Both the position numbers and the translations under genes were made by a program. DNA of 64,000 bases, taken from the NCBI RefSeq assembly GCF_051027545.1, contig NZ_CP194902.1, forward strand, positions 3,038,001-3,102,000, read 5' to 3'. The notes beneath the pieces were generated by a model. It ran no database searches and had not been told where the DNA came from. It was given only the letters and a program-made list of their open reading frames with translations. Positions within the stretch are counted from its first letter, which is position 1, and every line of letters starts with the position of its first letter. Of this stretch, positions 27,207 through 36,494 are shown piece by piece. Source of the DNA: Methylocaldum sp002005105 (GTDB lineage: Bacteria > Pseudomonadota > Gammaproteobacteria > Methylococcales > Methylococcaceae).

Positions 27207-28063
27207 TGATTAGGGAATGTATGAGCTCATCATTGGAAAATAGACCCGAACCGCCAAAGGTATCGATCGTCATGACGGCATTCAATGCCGATCGGTATAT
27301 CGAATCCTCGATATCCGCCGCCCTGGCTCAGGATTATGCGAACTTCGAAGTGGTTTTTCTGGATGACGGATCATCCGACGCGACGGAAAATATTTGCAAA
27401 GCGATAAAGGATCCGCGTTTCCACTATATCAGGTGCGAACGCATGGGCCGGTCGCGAGCGCTTAACGAAGCGATTCGAAGGGCATCCGGGGACTATATCG
27501 CGATTAATGACGCCGACGATTTGAGCGTTTCTTGGCGTCTGTCTTACGTGGTCGGATTTCTGCTCGATAATCCGGACGTGGCGATCGCGGCTACCCGATA
27601 TATACCGGCCGATCATTTTCCGGCGACCATCCCCGAAATATCGAGCCAGCCCGCGGCCGCCGCGGGAGAACGGCCGGTTTCAATTACGGTAGCCAGACTC
27701 TATCGCAGTAACCCATTGGTTCATTCCACGGCGATATATCCGAGATCGATATGGCGACGCGTCAAAGGGTATGACGAAAGCCTGGAGATGTGCATAGACT
27801 ACGATCTTTTCATTCGTGCGATGCGGCACGGGGGAGTGGTATTACTCCCGCTGCCGGCGGTCATTTATTATCGAAATCCCTCGAGTTTCTTCAAAACCAA
27901 GAGTTCAATAAGTTATCTGCATAATTTACGGATTATCCGGCGCCGAGCCAGAACTATTTTACCGCTGCCGAAATGGGCGAGGATTTATGATTTGATTCCC
28001 TGGTATGCGGTTATTAAATGGCAGGTCATGAATTTTGTCCGGGGCAGTATGGAGCAGGTATGA
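27206..28063 (+). CDS. family 2 glycosyltransferase
   Basis: A GT-A fold transferase of about 285 residues. The start of the domain VSIVMTAFNADRYIESSI, the FLDDGSSD motif, YIAINDADD (metal-binding DXD-like) and a C-terminal IDYDLFIRA block mark GT2. Sugar and acceptor are unknown. Several starts are possible; the ATG at 27206 overlaps the previous stop as TGATG, and ATG 27221 is the alternative. A short hydrophobic C-terminal region suggests membrane association. Confidence 0.82.
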   Translation: MIRECMSSSLENRPEPPKVSIVMTAFNADRYIESSISAALAQDYANFEVVFLDDGSSDATENICKAIKDPRFHYIRCERMGRSRALNEAIRRASGDYIAINDADDLSVSWRLSYVVGFLLDNPDVAIAATRYIPADHFPATIPEISSQPAAAAGERPVSITVARLYRSNPLVHSTAIYPRSIWRRVKGYDESLEMCIDYDLFIRAMRHGGVVLLPLPAVIYYRNPSSFFKTKSSISYLHNLRIIRRRARTILPLPKWARIYDLIPWYAVIKWQVMNFVRGSMEQV

Positions 28064-29217
28064 ACCTGGCCATCGTAACGAATATACTGACGCCGTATCG
28101 GATTCCGTTATTCGAGGCGATATCCCGGCAAGTAGACCGTTTATCGGTTTTGCTCATGGCGGAAACCGAGGAGAACCGGGATTGGATTCTGGACGCTTAC
28201 CGTTTCGATGCGGACGTTTTGCCGGGATTTCATTTGCCGATCCGGGGCCGTGAGACTGCCGTTCACATGAACTACGGAGTAACCGAGCGGCTAAGCCGAC
28301 TGAATCCCGATCTCGTTCTTAGCGGCGGATTCGCCCCCGCCAATTGGGGGGCTCTTCTGTATTGCGCGAAACATCGAAAACCGTATTTGGCCTGGGGCGA
28401 GTTGGCGCTTAGGAGCTGCGCCGGCGGCAGTCGACTGCGCCATGGGCTCAGGCGGTTGATCTGCGGGCTTTCCTCGGGAGCGATCGCGTCTTCGAGCGAA
28501 GCGAAGCATGTTTTCATGCACTATGGAATCGACGAAAAAGACATTCTGTTGGCACCGATGCCGATCGATGTGGACTACGTCAATTCGGAAGTGGCGGCGT
28601 GCAGAGCGCATCCCGGGTTTCGGGACATCAAGAGCCGGTATCCGGGGCCGGTCCTGCTGTCGGTCGCGCGGCTCATCGACGCCAAGGGTTATCCGCAGTT
28701 GTTCGACATGTACGCGGAGATCGTGAAGACGCGGCCGGAAACGACGCTCCTGGTGGTCGGAGACGGTCCGGAGAGAGAACGGTATGTAAACCATATCGCA
28801 GCGCGCGGGTGGGGCAACCTGCATCTGGTCGGACACGTTCAGTGGCGGGATTTGATGACCTATTACGCGCTCGCCGACATCGTCGTCTTTCCAAGCCTCG
28901 CCGATACGTTCGGCGCCGTTATCGCGGAGGGTATGGCGGCTGAACTTCCGGTCATTTCGTCGATCCATGCCGCTGCCACGGAAGATCTGATCGAGGAGGG
29001 CAAAACCGGGTTTGTCATCGACCCCCTCGATATTTCCGGCTCAATCCAAACCATATTGAAGGTTCTCGCCATGCCCGAGGAGGAGCTGCGCCGAGTCGGA
29101 CGCGAGGCTTTCTTGCGGGCCCGAAACATCGGCATCGAGGGTTCGGCCCGGCGGATGATCGAATTTTTCCACTCGAAGGTGAAACCTGGAGCCTCTCGCG
29201 CTATCAGACATAGATGA
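28060..29217 (+). CDS. family 4 glycosyltransferase
   Basis: A GT-B transferase of 385 residues. I start at the ATG at 28060, which overlaps the GT2 stop as ATGA and has GGAG nine bases upstream. The C-terminal donor site is clear: VLLSVARLIDAKGYPQLF, LLVVGDGPERERY, HLVGHV and the EX7E-type segment FPSLADTFGAVIAEGMA. Probably adds a residue to the lipid-linked repeat unit. The gene overlaps the following transferase by 4 bases. Confidence 0.85.
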   Translation: MNLAIVTNILTPYRIPLFEAISRQVDRLSVLLMAETEENRDWILDAYRFDADVLPGFHLPIRGRETAVHMNYGVTERLSRLNPDLVLSGGFAPANWGALLYCAKHRKPYLAWGELALRSCAGGSRLRHGLRRLICGLSSGAIASSSEAKHVFMHYGIDEKDILLAPMPIDVDYVNSEVAACRAHPGFRDIKSRYPGPVLLSVARLIDAKGYPQLFDMYAEIVKTRPETTLLVVGDGPERERYVNHIAARGWGNLHLVGHVQWRDLMTYYALADIVVFPSLADTFGAVIAEGMAAELPVISSIHAAATEDLIEEGKTGFVIDPLDISGSIQTILKVLAMPEEELRRVGREAFLRARNIGIEGSARRMIEFFHSKVKPGASRAIRHR

Positions 29218-30365
29218 TGGTTCAAGGAATGAAACGGAAGCTCCTGATCATAGGACCGACGCCGCCGCCGTATCACGGCGTGGCCGTTGCGACTGATATG
29301 CTGCTCCACTCCGAGCTTGCCCGGGCGTTCGAGGTATCGTTGGTGGACACGGCCGATAGGCGGGGCATCGCGAATGTATACAAGCCCGATGCCTACGACG
29401 TGGTTTTGTTCGTAAAGGAATGGCTCAGCCTGGCCAAGATCGTATTCACCGAGCGGCCGCACTTGGCTTATCTGCCGATATCTCAATCCACCCTGGGCAT
29501 TTTGAGGGACAGCCTGTTTTTCTGGCTTGCTTATTTGTCCGGATGCCGCCTGGTAATCCATCTGCACGGCGGCAATCTCAGGACGTGGTACGAGGCGCAG
29601 GGGAAACCGGTCAAGGCGTACGTAAGCGCCTTTTTGCGGAGAACCGAACGCATCGTCGTGCTCGGCGATTCGCTGAGGCCGATATTCGACGGATTGGCGG
29701 ATGCCGGGCGGGTCGCGGTGGTGTCGAACGGCATCGATTGGCCTCGTCAATATGTCAAAGACTATGAGCGTCCCAGACAGGATGCGCGATTCAGGGTTCT
29801 CCATGTCGGTACGCTCAACCGAGCCAAGGGCACTTTGGCGCTTTTGGCGGCCGTTCCGCAGGTACTGCGCGCCAAGGGGGATCGTGCGGAATTCGTCATC
29901 GCCGGCGAATGGTCGAATCGCGAGGATCGGGATGAGGCCATGGCGTTCATTCGGGAGCATGATCTGAGCGCTGCCGTGACGTTTTCCGGACCGGTTTCCG
30001 GAGAAGAAAAGCTGAGACTGTATGCCTCCGCCGATCTGTTCGTGTTCGCCGGCATTCAGCAGGAAGGCCAACCTCTGGTCGTCCTCGAAGCCATGGCGGC
30101 GGGGTTGCCGGTCTTGTACTCCGATCGCGGTTGCCTTCGGGAAACCGTGATCGAGGGCGTCACCGGACTGGAGGTGACGGCGAACGATGCGGAAGACGTG
30201 GCAAGACGCATCATATGGATGATGGACAACCGGACGGGCAGGGAAGAGATGGGGCGAAATGCGCGCAAGCGATACGAGGCCCTGTATACCAAGGAGCGTT
30301 TTATCAAGGACATGGTATCGGTGTTTGATAGCGCCGGAGGCGAGTCGACGGCTAGCACCGCCTGA
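29214..30365 (+). CDS. family 4 glycosyltransferase
   Basis: Another GT-B transferase, 383 residues, translationally coupled to the previous gene. N-terminal IIGPTPPPYHGVAVAT, then VLHVGTLNRAKGTLALL, FVIAGEWSNRED and the C-terminal segment GQPLVVLEAMAAGLPVLYSD with the usual EX7E spacing. The donor is unknown. It ends the overlapping set 24901-30365; the next gene starts 100 bp later. Confidence 0.85.
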   Translation: MMVQGMKRKLLIIGPTPPPYHGVAVATDMLLHSELARAFEVSLVDTADRRGIANVYKPDAYDVVLFVKEWLSLAKIVFTERPHLAYLPISQSTLGILRDSLFFWLAYLSGCRLVIHLHGGNLRTWYEAQGKPVKAYVSAFLRRTERIVVLGDSLRPIFDGLADAGRVAVVSNGIDWPRQYVKDYERPRQDARFRVLHVGTLNRAKGTLALLAAVPQVLRAKGDRAEFVIAGEWSNREDRDEAMAFIREHDLSAAVTFSGPVSGEEKLRLYASADLFVFAGIQQEGQPLVVLEAMAAGLPVLYSDRGCLRETVIEGVTGLEVTANDAEDVARRIIWMMDNRTGREEMGRNARKRYEALYTKERFIKDMVSVFDSAGGESTASTA

Positions 30366-30465
30366 TGTCACCCTGTCGAACGGTAGTTTATTGATCTCGG
30401 ACGAAGTCGCCGGTTCGGATATCGAACGGACACAAGCCTATCGTTGGAAGGGATAGCCAGCGCCA

Positions 30466-32136
30466 ATGGAAATTGAATTCGCCGACAAGTCGTACCTTCT
30501 GCCCGATCCGGAGCCCCCTTACCCGTCGGTCTTGATCGAGGTGGAAGAGGCTGTCGCTTTCAGGAAGCCGGTTCAATCGGAAGCCCACCGCTTCGACTAT
30601 CCGAACCGCCTGTCCAAAATCATCTTCTTTCTTTTGCACGAGGGCCCGAGGCTCGCGCTGTCGAAAGCGAGAGCCGCCGGATTCCAGCGGCGGCTCCACG
30701 CAAAGCGTGCCTTGGTATTGGCCTACGGAAAAATCAGGGAAGGCTCGGATCTGTTCGTAGGTCTGGGACCTCAGGAATATCCCTATTCGTCGGTATTGGC
30801 CTTTCCCCGTCGCTGGTGCGTCAAGATTCCCGACCGGGAACAGTGGCGGCCGGTTTTGCACCGCGTTCTCCGGTATTTGAGCGAACATCCCGAGGGGTTC
30901 GAGGCGATGCACGGCTGGTCGCCTTACTCCGGGACCCATGTCGAGTTCGATTTGGAAAACGCTCTCCAAGACCTCGATTCGCACGCCGCTGACGACGGCG
31001 GCAACGATCCGATGATCGAGCGGCGGTACAAGCCGTCCCCGCGAAAATCCCGGTTCCAACGAAAAGAGCCAACGATAGGAAATGAAAGAGCGCTTTTCCT
31101 GATCGGCGCCGGCGCCTATGCCCAAGCTTATGTCCTGCCCAGCCTGAGACCTCTATATAGGCATACCGTCGTCGACCTGAATCCCGCCGCGGCGGCGGTG
31201 GTCGGAGCAAGGGAAGGGTTTGGTTACTGGGATACCTCCGCCACGCGGGCCTTGGCGAGGTTGCGGCATCTGGACGAACCCTCCGTGGTCATCTGTACCT
31301 ATCACTCCACCCATCTGGAACTGGCGGAGCGTGCCCTGGCGATCAACGAACGTTCCAGGATATTCATGGAGAAGCCTCCGGTAACCGATTATCAGCAGCT
31401 TTGCCGGCTCTCCGAGCTGCGCCGGCAGGAGGGCGCCTTCATCGAAATCGGATTCAACCGGAGACACAGCCGGATCATCGAACGGTGCCGGGATCTGTTA
31501 TCGCTTAGGAGCGGTCAGATTACCGTGACGTGCATCGTCAAGGAGCTGGGTCTTCCCGCTAGCCACTGGTATTACTGGCCGGCACAGGGGACGAGAATTA
31601 CCGGAAACCTGTGCCACTGGATCGACTTGTCCTATTACCTGATCGGCGCTCCGCCCGTCGGGATAACGCTCGCCTCGCCGAGCGGGATTCCGGCCGGAGA
31701 CGAGGTTTCCATTGTCATTGCGTTCAGGGATGGCTCCAAGGCGACGCTGGTCTCGACCGACCGGGGCAATTCCTTGCGCGGGGTACAGGAGTACGTCGAT
31801 ATACGGCGAGGGGATATGACTCTGACCATCCACGATTTTCTGAAGCTGGAGGTTCAGGTTGGGGCGCGACATCAGGTATTTCGTTATTGGTTCCGAAACA
31901 AGGGCCATGCCGAAATGTATCGGGATTATCTGAAGGCGGTCGAGAATCGGATGCCGCCTTCGTATCCGGCGGAGGATTTGCTGCAGGTATGCAGGATGTA
32001 TCTGGCTGCATCGGAAATGGCCAGGCGCGGCATGAGCACATTGTCGCTGACCGAGCCGGAAGCCTACAGGCTGACGGCGTCCGCCGGGCTTCGCACATCG
32101 GACGTCAGCGTTGCCGGATTTGGTAAGGTGAGTTAG
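30466..32136 (+). CDS. Gfo/Idh/MocA oxidoreductase with unusual N-terminal domain
   Basis: A 556-residue protein. Residues about 208-540 are a Gfo/Idh/MocA NAD(P)-dependent oxidoreductase: LIGAGAYAQAY at 212-222, the EKP motif at 302-304 (FMEKPPVTD), GFNRRHS and the substrate segment NLCHWIDLSYYLIG. Residues 1-200 are an extra domain I do not recognise, rich in aromatics (FVGLGPQEYPYSSV, MHGWSPYSGTHVEF), with no signal peptide. It may act on a nucleotide-sugar in polymer synthesis. It resembles the C-terminal half of the bi-domain oxidoreductase downstream, which carries an alcohol dehydrogenase instead of this N-terminus. Confidence 0.78.
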   Translation: MEIEFADKSYLLPDPEPPYPSVLIEVEEAVAFRKPVQSEAHRFDYPNRLSKIIFFLLHEGPRLALSKARAAGFQRRLHAKRALVLAYGKIREGSDLFVGLGPQEYPYSSVLAFPRRWCVKIPDREQWRPVLHRVLRYLSEHPEGFEAMHGWSPYSGTHVEFDLENALQDLDSHAADDGGNDPMIERRYKPSPRKSRFQRKEPTIGNERALFLIGAGAYAQAYVLPSLRPLYRHTVVDLNPAAAAVVGAREGFGYWDTSATRALARLRHLDEPSVVICTYHSTHLELAERALAINERSRIFMEKPPVTDYQQLCRLSELRRQEGAFIEIGFNRRHSRIIERCRDLLSLRSGQITVTCIVKELGLPASHWYYWPAQGTRITGNLCHWIDLSYYLIGAPPVGITLASPSGIPAGDEVSIVIAFRDGSKATLVSTDRGNSLRGVQEYVDIRRGDMTLTIHDFLKLEVQVGARHQVFRYWFRNKGHAEMYRDYLKAVENRMPPSYPAEDLLQVCRMYLAASEMARRGMSTLSLTEPEAYRLTASAGLRTSDVSVAGFGKVS

Positions 32137-32197
32137 GCCGCAGGGCCGTAACCCACTGCGCGGCCTCGAATCGGTGGGTTACGCTCCGCTAACCCAC

Positions 32198-32232
32198 CCT
32201 ACGATGAATCTTCGTTCGAATGCCGAATGGAA
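32198..32232. repeat. left copy of a 35-bp inverted repeat flanking a five-gene module
   Basis: The sequence reading CCTACGATGAAT ... GAATGCCGAATGGAA here recurs in reverse complement at 38386-38420 with about two mismatches. It ends 39 bp before the bi-domain oxidoreductase start. A 'ggtgggtta ... taacccacc' palindrome precedes it at about 32173-32198, as in other intergenic repeats of the window. Confidence 0.75.
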
Positions 32233-32271
32233 TGACGGAAGTTCCGAAACAATAGGGAGGTTCGCCGAGGA

Positions 32272-34464
32272 ATGAAACAGCTTGTACAAAACTATCGTAA
32301 GGGATTGTTGAAGGTTTGCGAGGTGCCGGCACCGATGGTGCGGTCGGGCGGATTGATCGTTGCGAGCCGGTGCTCGCTGATTAGTGCCGGCACCGAGCGG
32401 GCAAGCGTGCGGGTCGCACAGAGAAGCCTGATGGGCAAGGCGATGGAACGACCCGATCAGGCCAGGAAAGTGATGGACCAGGTGAAGAAAAAAGGATTGG
32501 TGGAAACCGCCAAACTGGTTCTCAATCGCCTGGATGCTCCGGTGGCATTGGGCTACAGCTGCGCCGGGGTGGTGATCGAAGTAGGGGACGAGGTACAAGG
32601 TTTCAAGGTCGGCGATAACGTCGCCTGCGCCGGACAGAACTATGCGTCCCATGCCGAAATCGTGTTCGTCCCGAAGAATCTGTGCGTAAAACTCCCGGAG
32701 GGGGTCGATTTCCAGGACGCGAGTTATGTTGCCCTGGGCGCCATCGCCTTGCAGGGCATTCGCCAGGCCGAGCCGCGGTTGGGAGAAACGGTCGCGGTCA
32801 TCGGCTTGGGACTGCTCGGCCAGTTGACGGTTCAGCTGTTGTTGGCCAACGGTTGCACGGTGATCGGATCGGACCCGGACCCCTATAAGCTGGAAATGGC
32901 CCGAGAGTCCGGTGCAATCGCCGTGCTGCCGGAGCAACTCGAGGAAGCGGCGGAAAGCCTGTCGAAGGGGCAGGGGGTGGACGCCTCGATCATCACGGCG
33001 AGCGCCAAGGACAACGGACCGGTGCGCGCGGCCGCGGCGGTCTGCCGCAAGCGCGGCCGCGTGATCGTGGTCGGCGCGGTGAGCATGAATCTTCCGCGCG
33101 AGCCGTTTTATCTCAAGGAGATCGATCTCCGGCTTTCGACCTCGTACGGCCCCGGCCGCCACGATCGGGTCTACGAAGAGAAGGGAGTGGATTATCCCTA
33201 TGCCTATGTCCGCTGGACCGAGCGGCGCAACATGGAAGCCTTCTTGGACCTGGTCCGAAAACGGCATCTGGACCTGAAGCGACTGACGACCCATCGCTTT
33301 CCCATCGATCGTGCGACGGACGCTTACACCCTGATCATGGAAGAGACCGAGCCCTATCTCGGCATCGTGCTGGATTATCCGGCGATTGCCGGAGACCGGC
33401 CGGCTCGGGTGGTCGAGCTGCGGCCGTCTAGGAGCGAATCCCGCGTGCGCCTGGGCATCATCGGCGCCGGCAACCACGTTAAAGACATGCTGATTCCGCA
33501 TCTTCGGGGCCGGCCCGGCGTGGAAATCCGTGCCTTGTGCACCGGCAGCGGGATCGGTGCCCGCGCGGTGGCGGACAAGCTTCAAGCGGCCTACTGTTCG
33601 AACGATTACGAGGCGATATTGGACGATAGGGACATCAACGCCGTTCTGATCGGGACCCGCCACGACAGCCATGCGGCCATGGTCGTAAAGGCGCTGGGCG
33701 CCGGGAAACACGTCTTCGTCGAAAAGCCTTTGTGCCTCGACGAAAACGAACTCGACGGGATCGCGGAGGCCTACGTCCGGGCGGCGCATTCCGGGCTGCG
33801 GCTGATGGTGGGATTCAACCGGAGACATTCGCCGCATGCGCGAAAAATCCGAGCCCACTTTGACGGGCGCACGAGTCCCCTGGTCATGGTTTACCGGGTC
33901 AATGCCGGAGCGATCGATCCGAGCCATTGGATCCAGGACCGCACCGTCGGCGGCGGACGCATCATCGGCGAAGGCTGTCACTTCGTCGATTTGATGCAGT
34001 CCGTTTGCGGTTCTCCGGTGACGACGGTTCGGAGCGTTTCGGTCGGATATCACCAAACCGGCATTACCAACGACCAGAGCATCATGGCTTTGGAATTCGC
34101 CGACGGCTCGGTAGGGACGCTGATCTACGCGGCGGCGGGAGATACCGGATTGGCCAAGGAGCGCTTCGAGGCGTTCGGCGGCGGCAGAGCCGCCGTCATA
34201 GACGATTTCACGTCGACCGAACTCTACTCGGGCGGAAGGCGGCATGCCTTCCGCACCAGGAAACAGGAGAAGGGTTTCTTTGAAGAGATGGCCTTGTTTT
34301 GCGCGAGCCTGCTCAGGCCCGATGTCGTATTACCGGCTTTCGACGAAATCGAGGCAGTGACGCGCGCCTGCATCGCGGCCGAACGGGGTTTCGTTACCGG
34401 CGAATGTTATCCGATAGGCACGACCACGGTTGTGCCGGGCGTAAGTTCTGCGGCTCTAACCTGA
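32272..34464 (+). CDS. bi-domain oxidoreductase: zinc-type alcohol dehydrogenase fused to Gfo/Idh
   Basis: A 730-residue fusion. The first half is a medium-chain dehydrogenase/reductase: GYSCAGVVIEVGDEV, then the nucleotide motif GLGLLGQ near residue 178. The second half (from about 390) is a Gfo/Idh oxidoreductase with GIIGAGNHVKDM around 395-406, VEKPLCLDENE, and GFNRRHSPH. Such fusions recur in exosortase-type exopolysaccharide loci next to heparinase-like genes, as here. The substrate is unknown, presumably a nucleotide sugar or glycan. ATG start just after the left inverted repeat. It heads a module with the methyltransferase, flippase and heparinase. Confidence 0.85.
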   Translation: MKQLVQNYRKGLLKVCEVPAPMVRSGGLIVASRCSLISAGTERASVRVAQRSLMGKAMERPDQARKVMDQVKKKGLVETAKLVLNRLDAPVALGYSCAGVVIEVGDEVQGFKVGDNVACAGQNYASHAEIVFVPKNLCVKLPEGVDFQDASYVALGAIALQGIRQAEPRLGETVAVIGLGLLGQLTVQLLLANGCTVIGSDPDPYKLEMARESGAIAVLPEQLEEAAESLSKGQGVDASIITASAKDNGPVRAAAAVCRKRGRVIVVGAVSMNLPREPFYLKEIDLRLSTSYGPGRHDRVYEEKGVDYPYAYVRWTERRNMEAFLDLVRKRHLDLKRLTTHRFPIDRATDAYTLIMEETEPYLGIVLDYPAIAGDRPARVVELRPSRSESRVRLGIIGAGNHVKDMLIPHLRGRPGVEIRALCTGSGIGARAVADKLQAAYCSNDYEAILDDRDINAVLIGTRHDSHAAMVVKALGAGKHVFVEKPLCLDENELDGIAEAYVRAAHSGLRLMVGFNRRHSPHARKIRAHFDGRTSPLVMVYRVNAGAIDPSHWIQDRTVGGGRIIGEGCHFVDLMQSVCGSPVTTVRSVSVGYHQTGITNDQSIMALEFADGSVGTLIYAAAGDTGLAKERFEAFGGGRAAVIDDFTSTELYSGGRRHAFRTRKQEKGFFEEMALFCASLLRPDVVLPAFDEIEAVTRACIAAERGFVTGECYPIGTTTVVPGVSSAALT

Positions 34465-34492
34465 TTCCGCGCGCTTTCAAGGAAGATCCGCG

Positions 34493-35116
34493 ATGCCCAG
34501 CCAAGTGCCGCCGCAACACTACAGCTTCGAGAGCTACGTTACGCTCGCCCGATGGAATTCGTACTGGCATCAAATCAGGGAGGTTGTTGTCGCGAAGCCG
34601 GATGACGCGCTTTACATCGGGATCGGGGACGACATAGTGCCGAAAGTTCTGGAGGCGCGGGGCATCAGGGTAAAGCGATTCGATTTCGATCCGAGTCTTG
34701 GCTGTGATTTCACCGGAGACGTGCGGGAAATCGCTTCGATCGTGCCCGTCGGCAGTGCGGATGTCGTCGTGTGTTGCCAAGTTCTCGAACATCTTCCGTA
34801 CGAACATTTCGAAGAAACGCTCAAAGGGATTTTAGGGATTGCCAGAAAGCGCGTCGTGTTAAGCCTTCCCTACGCTCACGTGACGCTTGCCGGTTTGCGA
34901 ATGAAATTGCCGAAGACACCGCCGATCTCGCTCAATTTGACTTTGCCTTGCTTTTGGCAGGATTGGAAATTCGACGGACAGCATTACTGGGAAATAGGCA
35001 CGAAATTCTATTCAAGGAGGCGGATTGAAAATTCCATATCCAGGGTTGGGCGTATCGCTTACCGATTTTTCGCCAGCGACAACGAGTATCATCTCTTTTA
35101 TATCTTGGAGAAATGA
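34493..35116 (+). CDS. class I SAM-dependent methyltransferase
   Basis: A 207-residue protein. The core has the Rossmann-type methyltransferase order: an ALYIGIGDD glycine loop near residue 40, FDFDPSLGCDFTGD as acidic motif II, and VVCCQVLEHLPYEHFEE as the motif IV/V region of the Methyltransf_11 kind. The C-terminal third is likely the acceptor-binding part. In context it may methylate a sugar or the end of a polymer chain. It sits 28 bp after the bi-domain oxidoreductase and 13 bp before the flippase. Confidence 0.78.
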   Translation: MPSQVPPQHYSFESYVTLARWNSYWHQIREVVVAKPDDALYIGIGDDIVPKVLEARGIRVKRFDFDPSLGCDFTGDVREIASIVPVGSADVVVCCQVLEHLPYEHFEETLKGILGIARKRVVLSLPYAHVTLAGLRMKLPKTPPISLNLTLPCFWQDWKFDGQHYWEIGTKFYSRRRIENSISRVGRIAYRFFASDNEYHLFYILEK

Positions 35117-35129
35117 ATATTTCCGCTGA

Positions 35130-36458
35130 TTGAGTATTTTCTTGCGCGGTTACGGAATGGAAATGTTCTATGGGTGGCGCCGAAAACTGCACGCACGTTT
35201 CGATGCCTCTTCGCGCTTCAAGAAAAACTTTCTTAAAGTCGCCTCGGCGAGCCTCTTTGCCCAGGCCTTGCCGGTACTGGTCTCTCCGATCATGACTCGC
35301 TTGTACTCGCCGCACGATTACGGCGTTCTCGCTCTTTTTGCCGCCATACTGGGTGTCGCGGTGGCCATCGCCACCATGCGCTTCGATTGGCTGGTCGCCG
35401 CGGCCCACACAGAAAAATCGGCCGCCTATATCGAGGTGATCGGTATCCTCTATCTCTTGCTGATGTCCTTAGCCTATTTCGGCGTCTCCTTTTTCGGTCT
35501 CCATCATACGATCGCGCTCGTCGACTGGCGGATTATCGACCCTTTTCTCTGGCTCATGCCTGTGGCGGTATTCGGGAGCGGTCTTCACACCCTGTTTTCG
35601 GGCTGGTTCGTTCGCGCGGCCCATCTCACCCCGGTAGCACGGGCACGAGTGAGACAAAGCCTGGCCGGGGTCGCGCTCGGTCTGATCGGCGGCATCTATT
35701 CTCTCGGGGCGCTGGGACTGATCGGGGCCACGGTGCTCGGCGCCTTCATCGGTGTCGGAGGTCTGTACCGGCACGCCCGGAACGATCTGCGGCGCAGCCT
35801 CGCGAATATCCGCGCGCTCGCGCTGTGCGCGAAAGCCCGAGCGATCCGGCGGCGCGTGCTGGTTTCGGGAAGTACGGGGATCATCAACGTCAGCGGCTTG
35901 CTATTGCCCGCCATCATGATTTCCCACCATTTTTCGGCCGTCGAGTTGGGGTGGTACGCGCTCATGTACCGCCTCGCCACCGGGCCGGTAAGTACGCTCA
36001 CCGGCGCGGTCGGGCAGAGCTTCTGGGGCGAGGCGCGGAGCCTGGCCAGTAGCGATTCCAAAGCGCTTCGGGCGCTGTTCGAGCGGACCTCGAGCCGGCT
36101 CATGCTTCTGAGCATCCCCGTCGCGATCGCCTGTCTCGCGGGTCCCTGGTACGTGGGGCTGATTTTTGGAAAAGAGGAGTGGAGCGGTGCGGGCGAAGTT
36201 CTCGCCGCATTGACGCCCTTCATCGTCGCTCAAATCATCGCGTCGCCGCTTTCGTCCGTCATCACGATCATGCGTCATGAAAGATGGCTATTTTTCTGGG
36301 ATCTGGCGAGAACGCTAGTCGTGATCGCGATTTTTTCGGCGAGCGGACACTACGACATCGGTTTGACGACGGCGGTGCTCTCATATGCCATCGGCATGGC
36401 CGTGATGTATGCGCTCCTTTTTTACAAGACGCGGCGAATCATCGTTTCCCAGGGATAG
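35130..36458 (+). CDS. Wzx-type lipopolysaccharide/polysaccharide flippase (MATE-like)
   Basis: A 442-residue integral membrane protein with about twelve to fourteen transmembrane segments. The segment FLKVASASLFAQALPVLVSPIMTRLYSPHDYG is the typical first helix pair of polysaccharide biosynthesis flippases. It should move undecaprenyl-linked repeat units across the inner membrane for polymerisation by the O-antigen polymerase-like protein at 24901. The TTG at 35130 is the reported start; the ATG at 35157 is a plausible alternative. Confidence 0.85.
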   Translation: MSIFLRGYGMEMFYGWRRKLHARFDASSRFKKNFLKVASASLFAQALPVLVSPIMTRLYSPHDYGVLALFAAILGVAVAIATMRFDWLVAAAHTEKSAAYIEVIGILYLLLMSLAYFGVSFFGLHHTIALVDWRIIDPFLWLMPVAVFGSGLHTLFSGWFVRAAHLTPVARARVRQSLAGVALGLIGGIYSLGALGLIGATVLGAFIGVGGLYRHARNDLRRSLANIRALALCAKARAIRRRVLVSGSTGIINVSGLLLPAIMISHHFSAVELGWYALMYRLATGPVSTLTGAVGQSFWGEARSLASSDSKALRALFERTSSRLMLLSIPVAIACLAGPWYVGLIFGKEEWSGAGEVLAALTPFIVAQIIASPLSSVITIMRHERWLFFWDLARTLVVIAIFSASGHYDIGLTTAVLSYAIGMAVMYALLFYKTRRIIVSQG

Positions 36459-36494
36459 GAGCCGATTCGAACTCCGATAGGCGCCCATAAAGCT

